Counted from the stretch's first letter, positions 44,858-57,945 are shown. The stretch is DNA of 64,000 nucleotides from Trifolium pratense (GCF_020283565.1 NC_060060.1:27280001-27344000), one strand, 5' to 3'. Notes: a model not told the origin generated them from the sequence alone. A program made the numbers and translations.

Positions 44858-45613
44858 ATGGGGATTGCTAATTTACACCCACTTAAAAAACATGAAGGTG
44901 TAAATTAGCAATGCTCACATTTTCTAATTAGACTAAAAAATCACCACCCTTTATAATTTAAAACTAACAAATTGAGGGTTAATTTGGTAAATTTCATTAA
45001 ATAATGTACGCTCTAATTTACACCAACTAATTAATAAACATCTTTATGTTTGTAACATACAATTATAAACATGAAACAATTAAGCTTCTTGTAAAGAAAA
45101 AATATGACACAAGCCACATAAATACACCACTTAAAAAACCATTGTAAAATTTGGTGCTTTTTAAGCAAAAAAATAAAATGGAAAAGCTCAATTGGCTAAA
45201 TTTTACTTATTTAAGAATAAGTGACACGCTACTAGTAAAAAAAAATTAAGTGGCATTTTTTTAATTGGCTTAATCACACATTTGGTCCCTTACGTTTATT
45301 TTAGGTTTCAATTTGATTCCTTACGTTTAAAAAGTATTAATTTGGTCCCTTACATTTATTTTAGGTTTCAAGTTAGTTCTTTCCGTGGTTTTTTGAGTAA
45401 ATAAAATTAGAAAATAGATTGTTTGTCCTTTTTTTGATTTTCTAAGTTGTCATGTGTTTATTTGAGTTGTAAATTAGCAAGTGGGCGTACATCATTTAAT
45501 AAATTTTACATAACTAACCCATAATTTCACAAGGGTTTTTTTGTCCGATTAAAAAAGGTACGCATTGCTAATTTACACCTTAATGTTTTTAGGTGGATGT
45601 AAACAAAAACCGT
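44858..45613. repeat. Foldback element with hairpin tips (MULE-like)
   Basis: Outer tips GGGGATTGCTAATTTACACC (left) and, reversed, CATTAAGGTGTAAATTAGCA-type sequence (right). Each tip is itself a small inverted repeat (GCTAATTTACACC...GGTGTAAATTAGC). The inner arms share TTTCATTAAATAATGTACGC and its complement. The middle carries two copies of TTTGGTCCCTTACRTTTATT. Tip sequence resembles the large foldback at 59648-61321. Confidence 0.6.
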
Positions 45614-45793
45614 TAATTTTGATGTATCTCAATAACATATCAAATGATTTTGGATTTATGTTAAATTTTACGTAAATGATCAGTATGATATAAATTTTCA
45701 ATCCAACGGTGAATTTTATAAAATTTATATCGGTTAAAACGTTATTGAGAGGTGTAACATTTGATGTCAAACTAGTTGATGTCAATAGATCCT

Positions 45794-45796
<3 letters not shown>

Positions 45797-45862
<66 letters not shown>
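45797..45862. repeat. (TA)33 microsatellite
   Basis: Uninterrupted TA dinucleotides, 66 bases. Confidence 0.98.
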
Positions 45863-45863
<1 letters not shown>

Positions 45864-47639
45864 CTTTTCTGTAAACTTTATAACATTGATATTAAAAAAT
45901 TAATAATCTTGTTTCCAATTCACTTTGACCACCTTTTCTTCTCCCAACCAAGTTGTTTGGCTAATTCGTCTTGTGAAATCAGTGTGTTGAATTATTTTTT
46001 CTCTATTGTGAAGTTGTCCTATTCATTATTTAGATAATTTACAGTTGTATACTTTTCTCCTTGAACGTGTGAATTTGACTATGATTATTCAACTTAGAAA
46101 ATGGTAATTCCCCCCAAAAAAACACTAAAGAAAATAAAAAAGCTTGTCTTCCACACGTATCAATGAATTCATGTGTACATATGTTCTGGCATTTTTATGA
46201 AGAAAGGAATAGGAAAACAATAATTAATTGATCCTTCTCCGTACCATGGATAATCAATATTTTCAAAACCTTAAAAATAAACTTTACAAACAAAACAAAC
46301 AAAAACAACTGTAATGTAAGTGATAATGAAAGAGTGTAAAAGTCAAGTTATGTAGGCGTTGCCTTAGTAAAGAAAAATTAAATAATTGATGGTATAAGAT
46401 TTTTTTTTTTTTTTTTTTATAAATGTGTAGCTTTCGTTTTTAAAAGAAAAATAGTTTTTTGATTTATAAAAAATATCATTAATTTATTGAATATTAAAAT
46501 TAAAAGTTTAATTGTTGTGCCCTGTCAGTATAAAGAATTTTTACACATACGTCCAATGATGTGTTGCCACATCATTTAATGAATGTAACACATCATATAT
46601 TTTTAAATATCATACATGATGTGTCAGTATATTATTGAACGCATGTGTAAAATAATTTATATCAACGATGCATATAAATTAAATTCTAAAATTAAATATA
46701 CTAGTATATTAGCTTATCAATGTCCTATAGAATTTCTCTTAAAGAATTATGATAGTTTACGCAATGACCAATAAAAATTAGCCACATAAACAAATTCATA
46801 AATGAAGTAAAAGATACTCCGTAGTTTATTATATATGTTATTTTTTGGTCAAGTAATTTACTAGTGACTAAAAACTCATCCCTTCAATATGGAATCTCGA
46901 GTTTAAACTCCGGGTCCAACCCTTGCATAAAGAACGTTGCTTGTTTTTATTAGTTCTTTTTTCATGTAAATATTTCTGATTCTTCTTTTTGAAAAGATAG
47001 TGTATGCTTCACCAATAAATTAAATATAAATATTAGAATTTATTTAGTACGGGTTTTGCCCCTTTTTTGCAAAAAATAAAATAAAATAAAATTATTTAGT
47101 ACTACGTAATTTGGTGGTGGATGGTAATTGAAACATAAGTTCGATCAGTTAAATGTGAAAAGGTTACATCAACGCGGTTTTGGAGCTGAGTACAGAGAAG
47201 CAACAGCTGTGGTTATAATAACTGCTTTACTCCAACTGCTTGTGTTTAGTTAAGTTGAGCATCATATCCTCGAAGCTACCTCTCTCACTTCAGTCACTGA
47301 GATTTAATTTCTCTTAATCTTTAACTAGGTACATTTAATTATTAAAGAAAATAAAGTATGCATTGATAATATATAATATTTTTGTAGTGTAATTCAATAT
47401 CAATTATGTATTTTTTCAAATTATTTTACTACATCCCACTTTAATAGTATAGTTCGGAAGAATAATTTATTCGTATGTAAAAATAATTTACATTGACAAA
47501 ACATGTCTGTTAAAGTCTATTTATTATGTATAGTTAGGTTTGTACTCAGCAGTAGAAACCACATTATATGTTTTTGTGGTTTCAAGGACTCAATTTTGGG
47601 GTTGTAAGATCATATATTGAGAGAGAGTGAAGTATGTAA
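45863..47639. other. Intergenic DNA with a MITE and a SINE-like relic
   Basis: At about 46528-46690 a MITE with CAGTATAAAGAATTTTTACAC and CATGTGTAAAATAATTTATA arms belongs to the family seen at 52495-52670. At about 46850-46940 CTCGAGTTTAAACTCCGGG may be a worn SINE B-box region. No gene recognised. Confidence 0.5.
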
Positions 47640-48345
47640 GATGAACTCTGATTTTGACATTACTTTGGATGATCTTCGTGATACAATTCCGACTTTTGAA
47701 CAGTTTTGCTAGCATGGACACCATCCCCCTAAAGCCCAACATGTTTCGGCAAATGCCCTTTTTGATGAAATAATTATTTAGAACATGGAAGTTACTTTTG
47801 GTATGACTACAAGGCAAAAATCAGTTTTTAGGTGTTTAAAGGAGCTCATGATTTTCGTCTAGCTATCCCCATCAACGGGTTAGGCCAGCACATGTCCCTA
47901 ATAGAATATCATACTATCCTTAGGTACCACCCCATGATCCCATTTTTCCATGTTAAAGAAGTTTGCCTAGTTTGTCATAAGGCGTGCCTAAATACTTTTG
48001 GGTGCACACAACTCATTGTAATTAAGGAGCTCTCAGATTCAAATACCGGCATGAACCGATTAAGATGTTCTTTTTGATATTTTTAGGCGTGCGGGAATAC
48101 ATGTGAAGAAAGAGGCACCTATGAATTTTTTGACTGACCCATAGAAAGGGGGATCGACACATCGACCGACAGATGTTTTGGTGCATGGATGGGTAAGAGG
48201 CAAACACGCTTGTGTGGACTCGACTGGAGTTTTTCCGCCGTGGACCTCCTTAGAAGAGTTCAAAGGGTTATGCAAAGTAACAATGTGCCTCCTAAGTCAA
48301 TGAAGTGTTCAGAATACCCATGTCGCCGAGTTTGCAACGTTGACA
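47640..48345 (+). pseudogene. Decayed transposon-associated coding fragment with a CxxC zinc-like motif
   Basis: Plus-strand segments read FDITLDDLRDTI, then (another frame) GAHDFRLAIPINGLGQHMSL, IPFFHVKEVCLVCHKACL, ADVL/GWMGKRQTR-like stretches and LLRRVQRVMQ. The order and wording resemble a hypothetical-protein family repeated many times in legume genomes and often annotated next to reverse-transcriptase sequences. The family function is not known to me; the CxxC with a following H/C-poor stretch looks like a damaged zinc-binding site. Stops after RCSF (48076) and several frame changes show it is dead. The family assignment is from memory and should be verified. Confidence 0.45.
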
Positions 48346-49284
48346 ACATCAAAGTCATTGATTGAATATGCACTGCATCAAATATAATCTGTCAATCTGA
48401 ATCAAACAAACACCACATTAAGACGAAAAAACAAAATAACGCCGCACCAAGACGACAACCAACACACCGTCACACAAATACGAAGAAATCACGAAGAAGA
48501 AAACTAAATATATGTGAAAATCACTTATTTTAATAAAAAGGAAATGAAAAACAATTTAGACGGATGAATTTAGATCAAAAAGTTGACATTAAAACTATCA
48601 CTCTTTGTTGGATGAGAAAAAAAAAGAAGAGAAAACTACGGTTTAAGGGAAAAAGAAAGGTATTATTGACATTCGTTAATTTTTTTGATAATTTTAAGCA
48701 CTCATCCACAATTGACCATATATTAAGCGGTCCATCGTATCAAATACTCCCTCTGTACCAAATTACAAATCGCTTTGAGAAAAAATTGTAATAAATTATA
48801 AGTCGCTATACATTATCAATAAAACATTTTAATATTATTTTTTTTATTATATCCTTAACTATTTATTATTATCTCTTCTTTCAATTCTTCAATTTATCTT
48901 TTCCATATTATTAATGAAGAACAATTTTGTAATTAACTCATAATTTCTTATTTTCATACAAAATTAATTATATTTTTTTAATTTGTATAATATGATGAAA
49001 ACAATTTATATTGTGTTAGGGAGGGATTATCTCAATAACTTTTTATGATCTTAGATATACTTGCTAGATATATTTTTTTATTAGCATATTTTTATAGGCT
49101 ATCATATAATATAATATTGCAGGTAAGGAAGCTTCACTAAGATAAAGGACAAATAAGTCATTTAATTTTAATACTTCAGTCCTATTCTCATTAAATTCAG
49201 ATGAACTAAAATCCATCTGGCAGCAACCTCATATTTTGACTATAGGAGATTTTTGTTTGATACCTTTAATTGAAAGTCTCCATC
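48346..49284. other. Intergenic DNA upstream of the ERF gene, with a Stowaway-like relic
   Basis: At about 48746-49030 ACTCCCTCTGTACCAAATTA and TGTGTTAGGGAGGGA form a probable Stowaway-type pair around AT-rich sequence. The stretch 49100-49284 is the likely proximal promoter of the ERF gene. Confidence 0.5.
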
Positions 49285-49292
49285 TATAAATA
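49285..49292 (+). promoter_or_regulatory. TATA box of the ERF gene
   Basis: TATAAATA in the context CCATCTATAAATACACC, about 205 bases before the ATG. It is followed by a CA-rich leader with an 18-base A run just before the start codon. Confidence 0.65.
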
Positions 49293-49494
49293 CACCATCT
49301 TTACTTCCCTAAATTCAGTACCAAATTACATCATTCATCACTCCACTTTGAAAACAACAACAAAGAAAAAAACCAACAAAAAGTCACACACACATTAAAA
49401 CACATCAAAACCCATTCAACACACACTTTTCATCAAACAAACATTTTTTAGTTCACTCAAAAAAAAAAAAAAAAAAACTTTGCATCTATATATC

Positions 49495-50277
49495 ATGGTT
49501 AAGACAGAGATCAACAAAATCAACAAAGAAAAATCAAAGGCAATGCAACAAAAAACATCATCATCATCATCATCATCATCTTCATCTTCATCATCAGCAA
49601 GAAATGCATCAAATGAGATGAAGAAGAAATACAAAGGAGTTAGAATGAGGAGTTGGGGTTCTTGGGTTTCAGAAATTAGAGCACCAAATCAAAAAACAAG
49701 AATATGGTTAGGTTCATATTCAACTGCAGAAGCTGCAGCTAGAGCTTATGATGCAGCACTTTTATGCCTTAAAGGTTCATCTGCATCAAATCTTAATTTC
49801 CCTTTAGAAATTTCTTCACATTTCATTCCTCAAGATAACACTGCTATGTCACCTAAATCAATTCAAAGAGTAGCTGCTTCTGCAGCAGCAGCAACTGCAA
49901 GTGCTGTTAGTAACAATGATATTGCTATTAACACCCCACCACTTTCTCCTCCTCCTAATCATGCTTCAACAACAACAACAACAACTTCATCTTCAATTGT
50001 TTCTTCTCCATCAATGTCATCTTCTCCTTCTGATCAAATTGATGATGATGTTTCACTTTTTTCTTCTTTTGGGCTCCACTCTAGCTGTGGTGGTGATTAT
50101 CAAGCAAATGAATCAATGGCTATGATGGATTCTTGGTATGGTTTTGATGATTTACAATCACCAAAACATGTTGATCAAATGATGCTAAATGGTGCTTTGT
50201 TTGATTTTGATTCAACTCAAGTTCTTCTTGATGATTGGTATGAAGAAGGTGACATTAGTTTGTGGAATTTCTACTAA
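49495..50277 (+). CDS. DREB-type AP2/ERF transcription factor (ERF012/013/014-like)
   Basis: Intronless, 260 residues. A single AP2 DNA-binding domain spans about residues 45-103 ([44 protein letters not shown]). It carries WVSEIR, with the Val typical of DREB-subfamily members that bind DRE/CRT elements. The near-identity of this domain to the ERF012/ERF014 group, and the acidic C-terminus with DDWYEEGD and a final LWNFY, support a nuclear transcriptional regulator. The N-terminus has a poly-Ser run (residues 22-34) encoded by a (TCA)n/(TCT)n microsatellite, and Thr- and Ser-rich runs recur at about 155-190. The first ATG after the A-rich leader was chosen as start. There are no breaks; it is likely functional. 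Confidence 0.93.
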   Translation: MVKTEINKINKEKSKAMQQKTSSSSSSSSSSSSSARNASNEMKKKYKGVRMRSWGSWVSEIRAPNQKTRIWLGSYSTAEAAARAYDAALLCLKGSSASNLNFPLEISSHFIPQDNTAMSPKSIQRVAASAAAATASAVSNNDIAINTPPLSPPPNHASTTTTTTSSSIVSSPSMSSSPSDQIDDDVSLFSSFGLHSSCGGDYQANESMAMMDSWYGFDDLQSPKHVDQMMLNGALFDFDSTQVLLDDWYEEGDISLWNFY

Positions 50278-52494
50278 GACAAATTCAAGAAAAATTACCC
50301 AAATATTCTTTCTATTTTTTTTCCTTTTCATAAATTCATATTTGTTTGCTTACAGTGATAGTTCTTCAAGTTATTATTACTGACTGTGACAAAAATTAAG
50401 ATTATATATACTCTAGAAGATATTCATAAAGAGAAAAGACAATTTTTGGTCTCTCTTTTGTGAATTTCTACATATGTGAGATTTTATATGTATTATTATT
50501 GAAGCAAAACTTGTTATTTCTATTTTACAAATATTTTACCTAATGATATGTAATTTACATATGAAGGAGAATAAAAAAGTAACATAAATCAATGTCTTAG
50601 TAATATTGAACTTCTTTCCGATTTAAATTTACTGCAGTAATAATACCACACAGTTACACATTGTTATTAACTGCTTCAAAAACTAATTTGAGATCAAGCG
50701 ATTTAGTTACACAACTAGTATATATTAAACGATTTTAACTATTAATTTAGATCAACAGTTAAGATCAGTAATTTTCATGGATAATATATTTTTTTTTTTT
50801 TAGTTTTTGTTACTATAGTATATGATTTATAAATCTTCATGTTAATAAGAGGATCTAGAAAGCCCTGTATTGCATGCCAAGGTGTCAGACTGTGGAAACT
50901 TGAACCATTGAAAAGTGTTTCTTGTGTCGGCCCATCTACTCTATTTGCCAAAAGAACAAAATGGTTTTCCTTGTTTCAATGTTTTAAGTTTGGTATTATA
51001 TGCTTCTACTTCATTAGAAACATTGATATATAAATTTTGCCCACAGCTCCTTTTTATCATGTGCAATAATGGAAATGATTTTGATAACCTATTGATCAAG
51101 TATTTACCCCCATTTAACTAAGTTAACTATTTTCTTTAAGTATCTAAGTAATAAAACTTGTATAACTAAATATGTGTGACCCGGTTGATTAAACAACGCT
51201 GAGTTTGTGACAAAGAACAAAGATTCAAAATTTGCGCAACAAATTCTTAAAAGGGACAAAGAGTTTTAAATCGCAAGACAAACCACCCAAACAAAGATTA
51301 GTTTCATGACCGGTCTTAATGATCGGAGCTTGTGAGAATACTCTAAGGGTCAAAGACTATAATTACTGTGGTTTCATGCCCAAACAAAGATTAGATTTTT
51401 TTTTGAACGGCCAAAAAAAAATAAAAAATTCATAGATATCTTCACTTATCTTAAATACCTCGTTTGTTTGATAATTTCTGAGTTTATGTTTTCCGAGTTT
51501 ATTACTATCATATGTATCTATCTAAGAGAAAAAACAATTATATTTTCTATTATGACTTTTTGTACAAGCAACACTTGCTTTAGTGATTCATTTTAAAGAC
51601 GCGTTATATGCAAAATTGTATCATATATTTATTTATAAAATTAGAAGGAAAGAAAAAACTTTAATTCCTTTTGGATTACTTTTGAACATGATCATGTGGG
51701 TGTGAACCATAGGTTCAATTCAAATTATAACAATATTTAGAACACATGACATGTTTTCTTATATAATGTAATAAGAGAAGTTATGTGCCCCATTCTCAAT
51801 TGTTCTTTTACATTGCTTCTAGTCTCAATAAGCTGCACTCCACGAGCTATATGCTTCCTCACAACGAAAAATGTGCAGAAAAATAAAAGCTTTTGCTTTT
51901 TGGTATTACTTGTTCATAGGGCCACATTATATATCATCAATATCTACCCATTCCTTTGACTATATAGTACAAATATTGGACTTGTGTTTATATGTATGTA
52001 CATTCTTGGGACCTACTTAGGATTATGTTTGTTATAGCAATAATTTTATTCAACTATTTTTCAATTTTATGCACATGAAATTATATAACTAAATGACAAT
52101 TTATACATTTTATTTTGAGACATGGCATGTGAGTTCTAAATGTGAGTCCAATTAAAGATTTGAAATTTAATTTAGTAATAATATGATGGTTTTGTTTCAT
52201 GTTAATTAACAAGGGATTTCATTGCTTAATTCAATTATAACCAACAAATTTTGGTATTGTCTGCAAACTTGTTCCCCTTTGGATGCATGCTGATTATTTT
52301 TTTTATTACAAGCATATGCATGCTGATATTTTTATTAGATGAGAATATATACAAACCAATTTATGCTAATAAACAGTTGTTTTTTTTTTACATAATAAAC
52401 AGTTACTGTTACTATTACTATTAGTATTTGTATTTTTTGTTTGTCATTACTACTTATATATATCGGCATTTTGTCAAAATAATATAATGATTTT
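50278..52494. other. ERF 3' UTR and gene-free intergenic DNA
   Basis: The 3' UTR probably ends within 50400-50600. Beyond it no gene, repeat array or terminal inverted repeat stands out. Confidence 0.5.
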
Positions 52495-52670
52495 AATTTA
52501 TATACACCGTCAGTATAAAGTTATTTTACACATACATCAATAATATGCCACCACATCATGTATGATGTTTAAAAACATATGATTTGTCACATTCATTAAA
52601 TGATGTGACAACACATCATTGGATGCATGTGTAAAAAAAACTTTACACCGACAGTGTATACAAATTAAAC
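52495..52670. repeat. MITE with ACACYGTCRGTRTAAAG tips (~175 bp)
   Basis: Left TATACACCGTCAGTATAAAG and, reversed from the right, GTATACACTGTCGGTGTAAAG. The inner TTTTACACATACATC pairs with GATGCATGTGTAAAA. A second member lies at about 46528-46690. Confidence 0.8.
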
Positions 52671-52705
52671 TCTAATAAAATAATATTTTATTAAGAGGAG
52701 GGAGG

Positions 52706-53060
52706 AGTAAGTCTCTATTGACTTACTCCGCTTAATAACTCGATATCGAAATTATATTTCTTCAATCCAACCGCTGAATTCAAAGATCTCATTGAGTAGA
52801 TCAACTCCATAAATTTTTATAAAAATTCAAAATCCTTTGATACTTTTTTCTGATAACTTCAATTGAACGTACGACAAACTTAAAAAAAAAAACCGTTGAA
52901 TTTCAATAGTCCGAATACATAACTATATTTTTTGAATTTTTATAAAAATTTGTGGAGTTGATCTACTCAATGAGATCTTTGAATTCAACGGTTGGATTGA
53001 AGAAATATAATGCCGATATCAAGCTATTAAGCAGAGTAAGTCGATGGAGACTTACTTCTG
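52706..53060. repeat. Foldback element with ~120-bp arms
   Basis: AAGTCTCTATTGACTTACTC on the left pairs with GAGTAAGTCGATGGAGACTT on the right. The arms continue through CTTCAATCCAACCG, AAAGATCTCATTGAGTAGAT and AACTCCATAAATTTTTATAA. The spacer is about 110 bp. Non-coding. Confidence 0.85.
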
Positions 53061-54803
53061 GAGTTAACGGATGCGTTTTTTTTTTAATATATGTTTAGGA
53101 AAAGATAATTTGTGTAGCTTGACGAATAAAAACTCCCATACGTACATAGAAAAAATAAAATATTTATGGATTTTTTTATTTTATTTATGGATTTTTTTTA
53201 TAATAAAATAATTATGGATTTTCATGTGATCCGAGTTTAATAATTTTTCTCATGATTTTGGAAAATAATTGTATGCCAACAAAAGGAAACGCAGTGGGAG
53301 CCGGATTAAGATCCAACATTCAACATGGGTTTAATGATTATCTAGGCTTGGCCTTATTAAGGCATAATTTAGTGAAGTTTTGATTAATCAATAGGAGTGG
53401 TAGATCCCAATCAAAGAAACAAGTTTTTTTTTTTTTTTTTGGTTTAAAAGAAACAAAGCTTAGCTCCTAGTCATTTTGTGTTCTAGAGGTGAATAGAGTT
53501 TGATAAAATTTCAGTATACTAACATAATTTTAAGATTATATTTTCGAGTTAGTCTATAATTTTATTTTGAAGAGAAGGTAGTCTAAAAATTATTCTTTTC
53601 TTCTACATCCTTGTTAAAATATAAAAATTTAATAGAAGAGAAAATAGTTTAAGAATTATTTATCATTTAGTCAAATAAAGAATTATTTATTTTAAAAACA
53701 TAATCTATGTCTACCCCTGTTCTTCTCCTAGAAGTTGAGATACTTGATGGAGTCTTTAATTTGATGTGATTTTGTGTCCAATCTAATTTTATTTTAAGTT
53801 GTAATGAGAATAATAATTTTTTTTTTTGATATTGTGTATCAATTTCAACCTGTTTATCCTATTAATCCCTTTCGTTTTCTGTAACAAAGTGGTCCTCTAG
53901 TTAAGTAGCGAACTCCTGTAAACTATTCGCTACTTAACCAGTGGACGGTACTTGAACAAGCCAGAACATATAACTAGTAAAAAAAAGATAATGAACCCTT
54001 CGATAGAAAATAACATATTACATTGGGATGAAGATCATAAACTAAAAACATTAATTTAACAAAAAAGAGACTGTGGGTCAAATAAATTAACTACTTCATA
54101 TTCATGTTCTCGGCTTCAACCATGCATATCATGATTTCATCAAAAGTACGTCCTCGGATCGATCAAGCTTGAACATATCTTTAACAAATCTCACCAACGT
54201 CGCGGCTAACTTGATAGGTCCATTTTACTGTACCGATAGAAAATAGAGAACATGGTTCTCACATCGTCATCGTTTTGAAGTTTCATGTTGACGAACCTAG
54301 CACTCACGCGTCTGTCTGAGCCTACCGATGAACTACGCGGCCGTTTACAGAAACTTTGGATGACTCTCATTGCCAATGTCATGTCATGGCCGCACTTTAG
54401 CAAGACCTTTGACTTTGACCATAGAATTTGTCCACCGCCGATTTGCTAGTTAAATAGTGAACTGTATTCGCTAGCTAGTCAAGTAGCAAGTAGTGATTTT
54501 TTCAATTTTTATTTTTATAACATCCGCTACTTAAATAATAAAAACAATAAAACAATATCCCTTTAGGATCGGACAATCATAATTTAAAAACTATATTTAT
54601 TGACTGTATTTGTTTAAATCATCCGAACATGATCAATCGATTATAAAACAACTGCACGGAAGAGTCGACTTTACCTAATCCAATTCCCTCCCATTACGGT
54701 CTTTAGCATGAAGGCTTGTCTGTAACCATAAAGCCCACTCCACAGTATTTTACTGATACAATAATTTGGTCTAATAATATGAACACTTGACCTCAGAATG
54801 TAG
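53061..54803. other. Intergenic DNA with a possible MULE-associated coding relic
   Basis: On the minus strand about 54400-54100, MKLQNDDDVRTMFSIF and, in another frame, RGRTFDEIMICMVEAEN faintly resemble the N-terminal region of MuDR-related proteins in legumes. The fragment is short, broken and only a weak call. No gene recognised elsewhere. Confidence 0.35.
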
Positions 54804-56092
54804 GAAAATTGCTTTTTTCCCCCATTGTTTCCTCCAAGGCCCCCCAAAGTGACCATTTTGACCCTATAAATGCGTTTGGACTCTAGAATCCGAAATTTGT
54901 TTGTTATGGTCCATACAATCCGAAATCAGTTTAAACAAGCAATTGGCTGGTTATGCCTGCCTTGTACGTGATGTTTTGTTCAGGAAAACCTGGGTTTGGA
55001 CTGTACAATCCGAACGTTCTTATTTTTAACGGTTTTGGAGTATGGGAGCCGAAACTTGTTTGATATGGACCATACAATCCGAAACCAGTTTAAACAAGTC
55101 ATTGGCTGGCTATGCCTGACTTGTACATCGTTGATGATTTTTCCAGGAAAACTTGATTTTGGACTGTACAATCCGAAATGCTTTGATTTTTAAAATTTTG
55201 CATCATTTCGGATTCTACCAACCGGAAACGCTCATATTCGGTGTGTAGGATCCGAATAGAGTCTATATAGCCTATATTTCAGAAGTTGCACTTTCATAAC
55301 CACTTGGACACTCAATTGGGAGCTTTGGAGCTAGGGCGATTTTTTTGGCGTATCAAAGACTTGAAAGCAACGTTTATTCACTCAAAGAGGGGCGCAATAC
55401 TCAATCGGAGTCATACAAGAGGTAATAAGCACTTTAAACCGTTAATTTTTTTAATTTTCATGGTTTTATGATCGCAGTCGCGTTTGGCTCATACAATCCG
55501 AACCCATTTCGGATCTCACATGCCAAACTGGACAACTTTTTAAAATTTTGAAATTTATTGTGATAGGTAGGGTTTGTGATGGCCGAACCTTCGTTTGAAA
55601 TGAAACCGAACATCGATGAACCCGACATTGCACAACCTAATGTAGTTGTGATTTATTTGATCATGTTTGAAGTTATCGTATGTAATGACAATGATTATTT
55701 TTAACTTTTAATTTAGTGCAAAAGAGCAAATTCCGAACATGCATAATGTTGGCCTGTAAAACTGTAAAAAATTTCTGCAGAAAACTTGATTTTGGACTGT
55801 ACACTCCAAACCTGTAATTTTAGTGACCATTTCGGTTCGCAGGATCCAAACCTGTGATTTCGTGACCATTTCGGTTCGCAGGATCCAAACCAACGTATAA
55901 GCACAATTTTCGCCCCCCCCCCCCCCCCAAAACGTGTTCCCATCTATAATTGGCTTGTTTCGGATCCCACGAACCACACATAATATATTTCGGATCCTAA
56001 GATCCATACCTTCCTAAACCCCCCAAATTCAAGGTTATTTTAGGATTTTTGGGGGGTTTAAGAGGAACATGGGGGCGAAAAAAGCAATTTTC
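54804..56092. mobile_element. Non-autonomous Mutator-like element (1289 bp)
   Basis: A perfect 9-bp target duplication AGAATGTAG flanks it (54795-54803, 56093-56101), which is diagnostic of Mutator-type insertion. Tips GAAAATTGCTTTTTTC (left) and the same word reversed on the right, followed by CCCC-rich subterminal sequence. Inside, words of the type TACAATCCGAA recur many times, and a ~165-bp segment (CAGTTTAAACAAG..ATTGGCTGG) is tandemly duplicated at about 54890-55140. Fragments such as VMAEPSFEMKPNIDEPDIAQ (55576 on, plus) look coding-derived but are short. A run of 16 C occurs at 55913-55928. There is no transposase. Confidence 0.85.
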
Positions 56093-56589
56093 AGAATGTA
56101 GTCGGTAGTTCTATCCATTCCATTCCAAAATGTTTGTTGGGTGGACGGTGGCCCAGTTACCTAGGAGCAGCAAACTTGAGATCGTCTTCGTTTATTTAGC
56201 CCACTTTGAAAATATTTAAATCAAAAAATATGACTCCATAAAAGTTTAATTTTTGTGATAAAAATTATTTTGAATAATATAAGTACTTACATTTAAACAA
56301 AATAAGAAAATTTACAAACCACCAACAATGAATTGATTCAAGTGATAAGGATCTTGATTCTCTTAAGCATGAGGTTAGGGGTTCAATTTCTGGCTCATAC
56401 TTATGGAAAAAATTCTACTGTGTGCTCCATAGGTTCCTCGACGGAGATTAGTTATCGATAAAGGCAGTTGAAATTTCGTATCATTAATATCATGATAACC
56501 AAAAAAATAAATTAGAAATCGTAAATTAGCGCCTCATCCTTGACATTTTTTTTATAATTATTTTATAACGTCAGTAATGACAGTCAATT
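56093..56589. other. Intergenic DNA with a SINE-like relic
   Basis: At about 56328-56440 TTGATTCAAGTGATAAGG and GGGGTTCAATTTCTGG are A- and B-box-like, followed by TACTTATGGAAAAAATTCTACTGTG, as in legume tRNA-derived SINEs. No gene. Confidence 0.5.
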
Positions 56590-57945
56590 ATATGATGTTT
56601 TTAGTAGTAATTTAGGGTAGTTTTAATAACAATTGAAGCCCAAAACCAAACAAATATCTGGAAAAGTGAAATTACTTGGTCCAGAAGCAAGAAAAGTGCA
56701 AAACGCATCAAAAAATGACAAAAACGTCAAAAACTGCACACACCATCGTAGCCATGATGAGATCTAGCGTGGTACGATGGAGGCGGTGAAGAAAAACAGA
56801 AAATATTGAGTAAATCTTTCATCGTGCCGCGATATGACCCATCATAGCCATGATGAGGAGAATTTGAACGCCATCGTGGCAACGATGGGTGCGTAGAAAA
56901 TGCCCAAATCCAGCTGAAAAACTATAAATAGAGCCTTCGTCATTCACAATTATTCATTCAAAAATCACTCAATAATAGTGATACTCAGGAGAGAGTTAGG
57001 AGAACTCTAAGGAGGAGGCAAGAAGTCCAAGGAACTCCAAGGCCAATAAGGTTATTTTCTTTTATTGTCTTTGTAATTTATTTTTCATAGGTTAGGTCGA
57101 GTAGATGAACTCCCTTATGAATGCTTGAGACATGTAATTATGGTTCGATAAAGTTTATGCTCAATTGTTATTAAGTTATTTTCTATATATGTCTTGTTTT
57201 AATTATTCATTCTTAATATTGATCACATTAAGTGAATGAACTTAGAGGAAATTAGTTGATCCCGTGACAATAGAATTAATAGGCCAGACCAAAAAGACAT
57301 TTCATCATACCAATATGAGACCATTAAATTCAGTATCTGAAGGTACGGTGGCATGATTAAGAATTACACGTAGTTAAATTCTTCAATGATATTAGGAAAT
57401 CGAGCGGATGTAGAGAACTTGTTAAATTTTGAACTTCTAAAGGTTAGGACGCACTCATAAGAGGTTGAACCCGTTAAAGGTAATGATACGAAATAACGAA
57501 GGCTAAACCTAACGAAGCTTAATTGATTTGGCCTAAGTCAGATTGCAATAGAAATAAGTATAGTAATACTAGGCTTATTTTAATGGAAATTAATCCGGTA
57601 GCTTATAACTAGTAATGAGATATAGTATAACGCCAGTTACCAAGCATGAGTAAGGGAGGGATTCGAAACACTTAACCACACACACCCCGTGTGGACACAC
57701 ACTACTTTATTTATTGCTCTTTACTTTCTTGTCCTCTACTTTATTGTTATTTATTTTTAATGCAAAATCTTTCAAACAAACAAAGTGAATGCAAAACACT
57801 TTATTATTCTAAATTCCTAAGCGAAACTGGTAATTTTGGCACAAACCTTGTGTAGAACGATAACTTATCACTTTATTACTTGGTTGCGATTCTGTACACT
57901 TGTAGAGCCATCATAGTCAGCGAAGTTGTATTAATTTTCTACACA
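56590..57945 (+). mobile_element. Gypsy-type solo or truncated LTR (~1.35 kb)
   Basis: LTR-like layout: a U3 with inverted words (ACCATCGTAGCCATGATGAG, CCCATCATAGCCATGATGAG, GCCATCGTGGCAACGATGG), TATA box CTATAAATAGAGCC (about 56925), a transcribed leader GGAGAGAGTTAGGAG, and a long U5 ending near TTGTATTAATTTTCTACA. No gag/pol and no second copy in the window. Ends are approximate. Confidence 0.5.
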
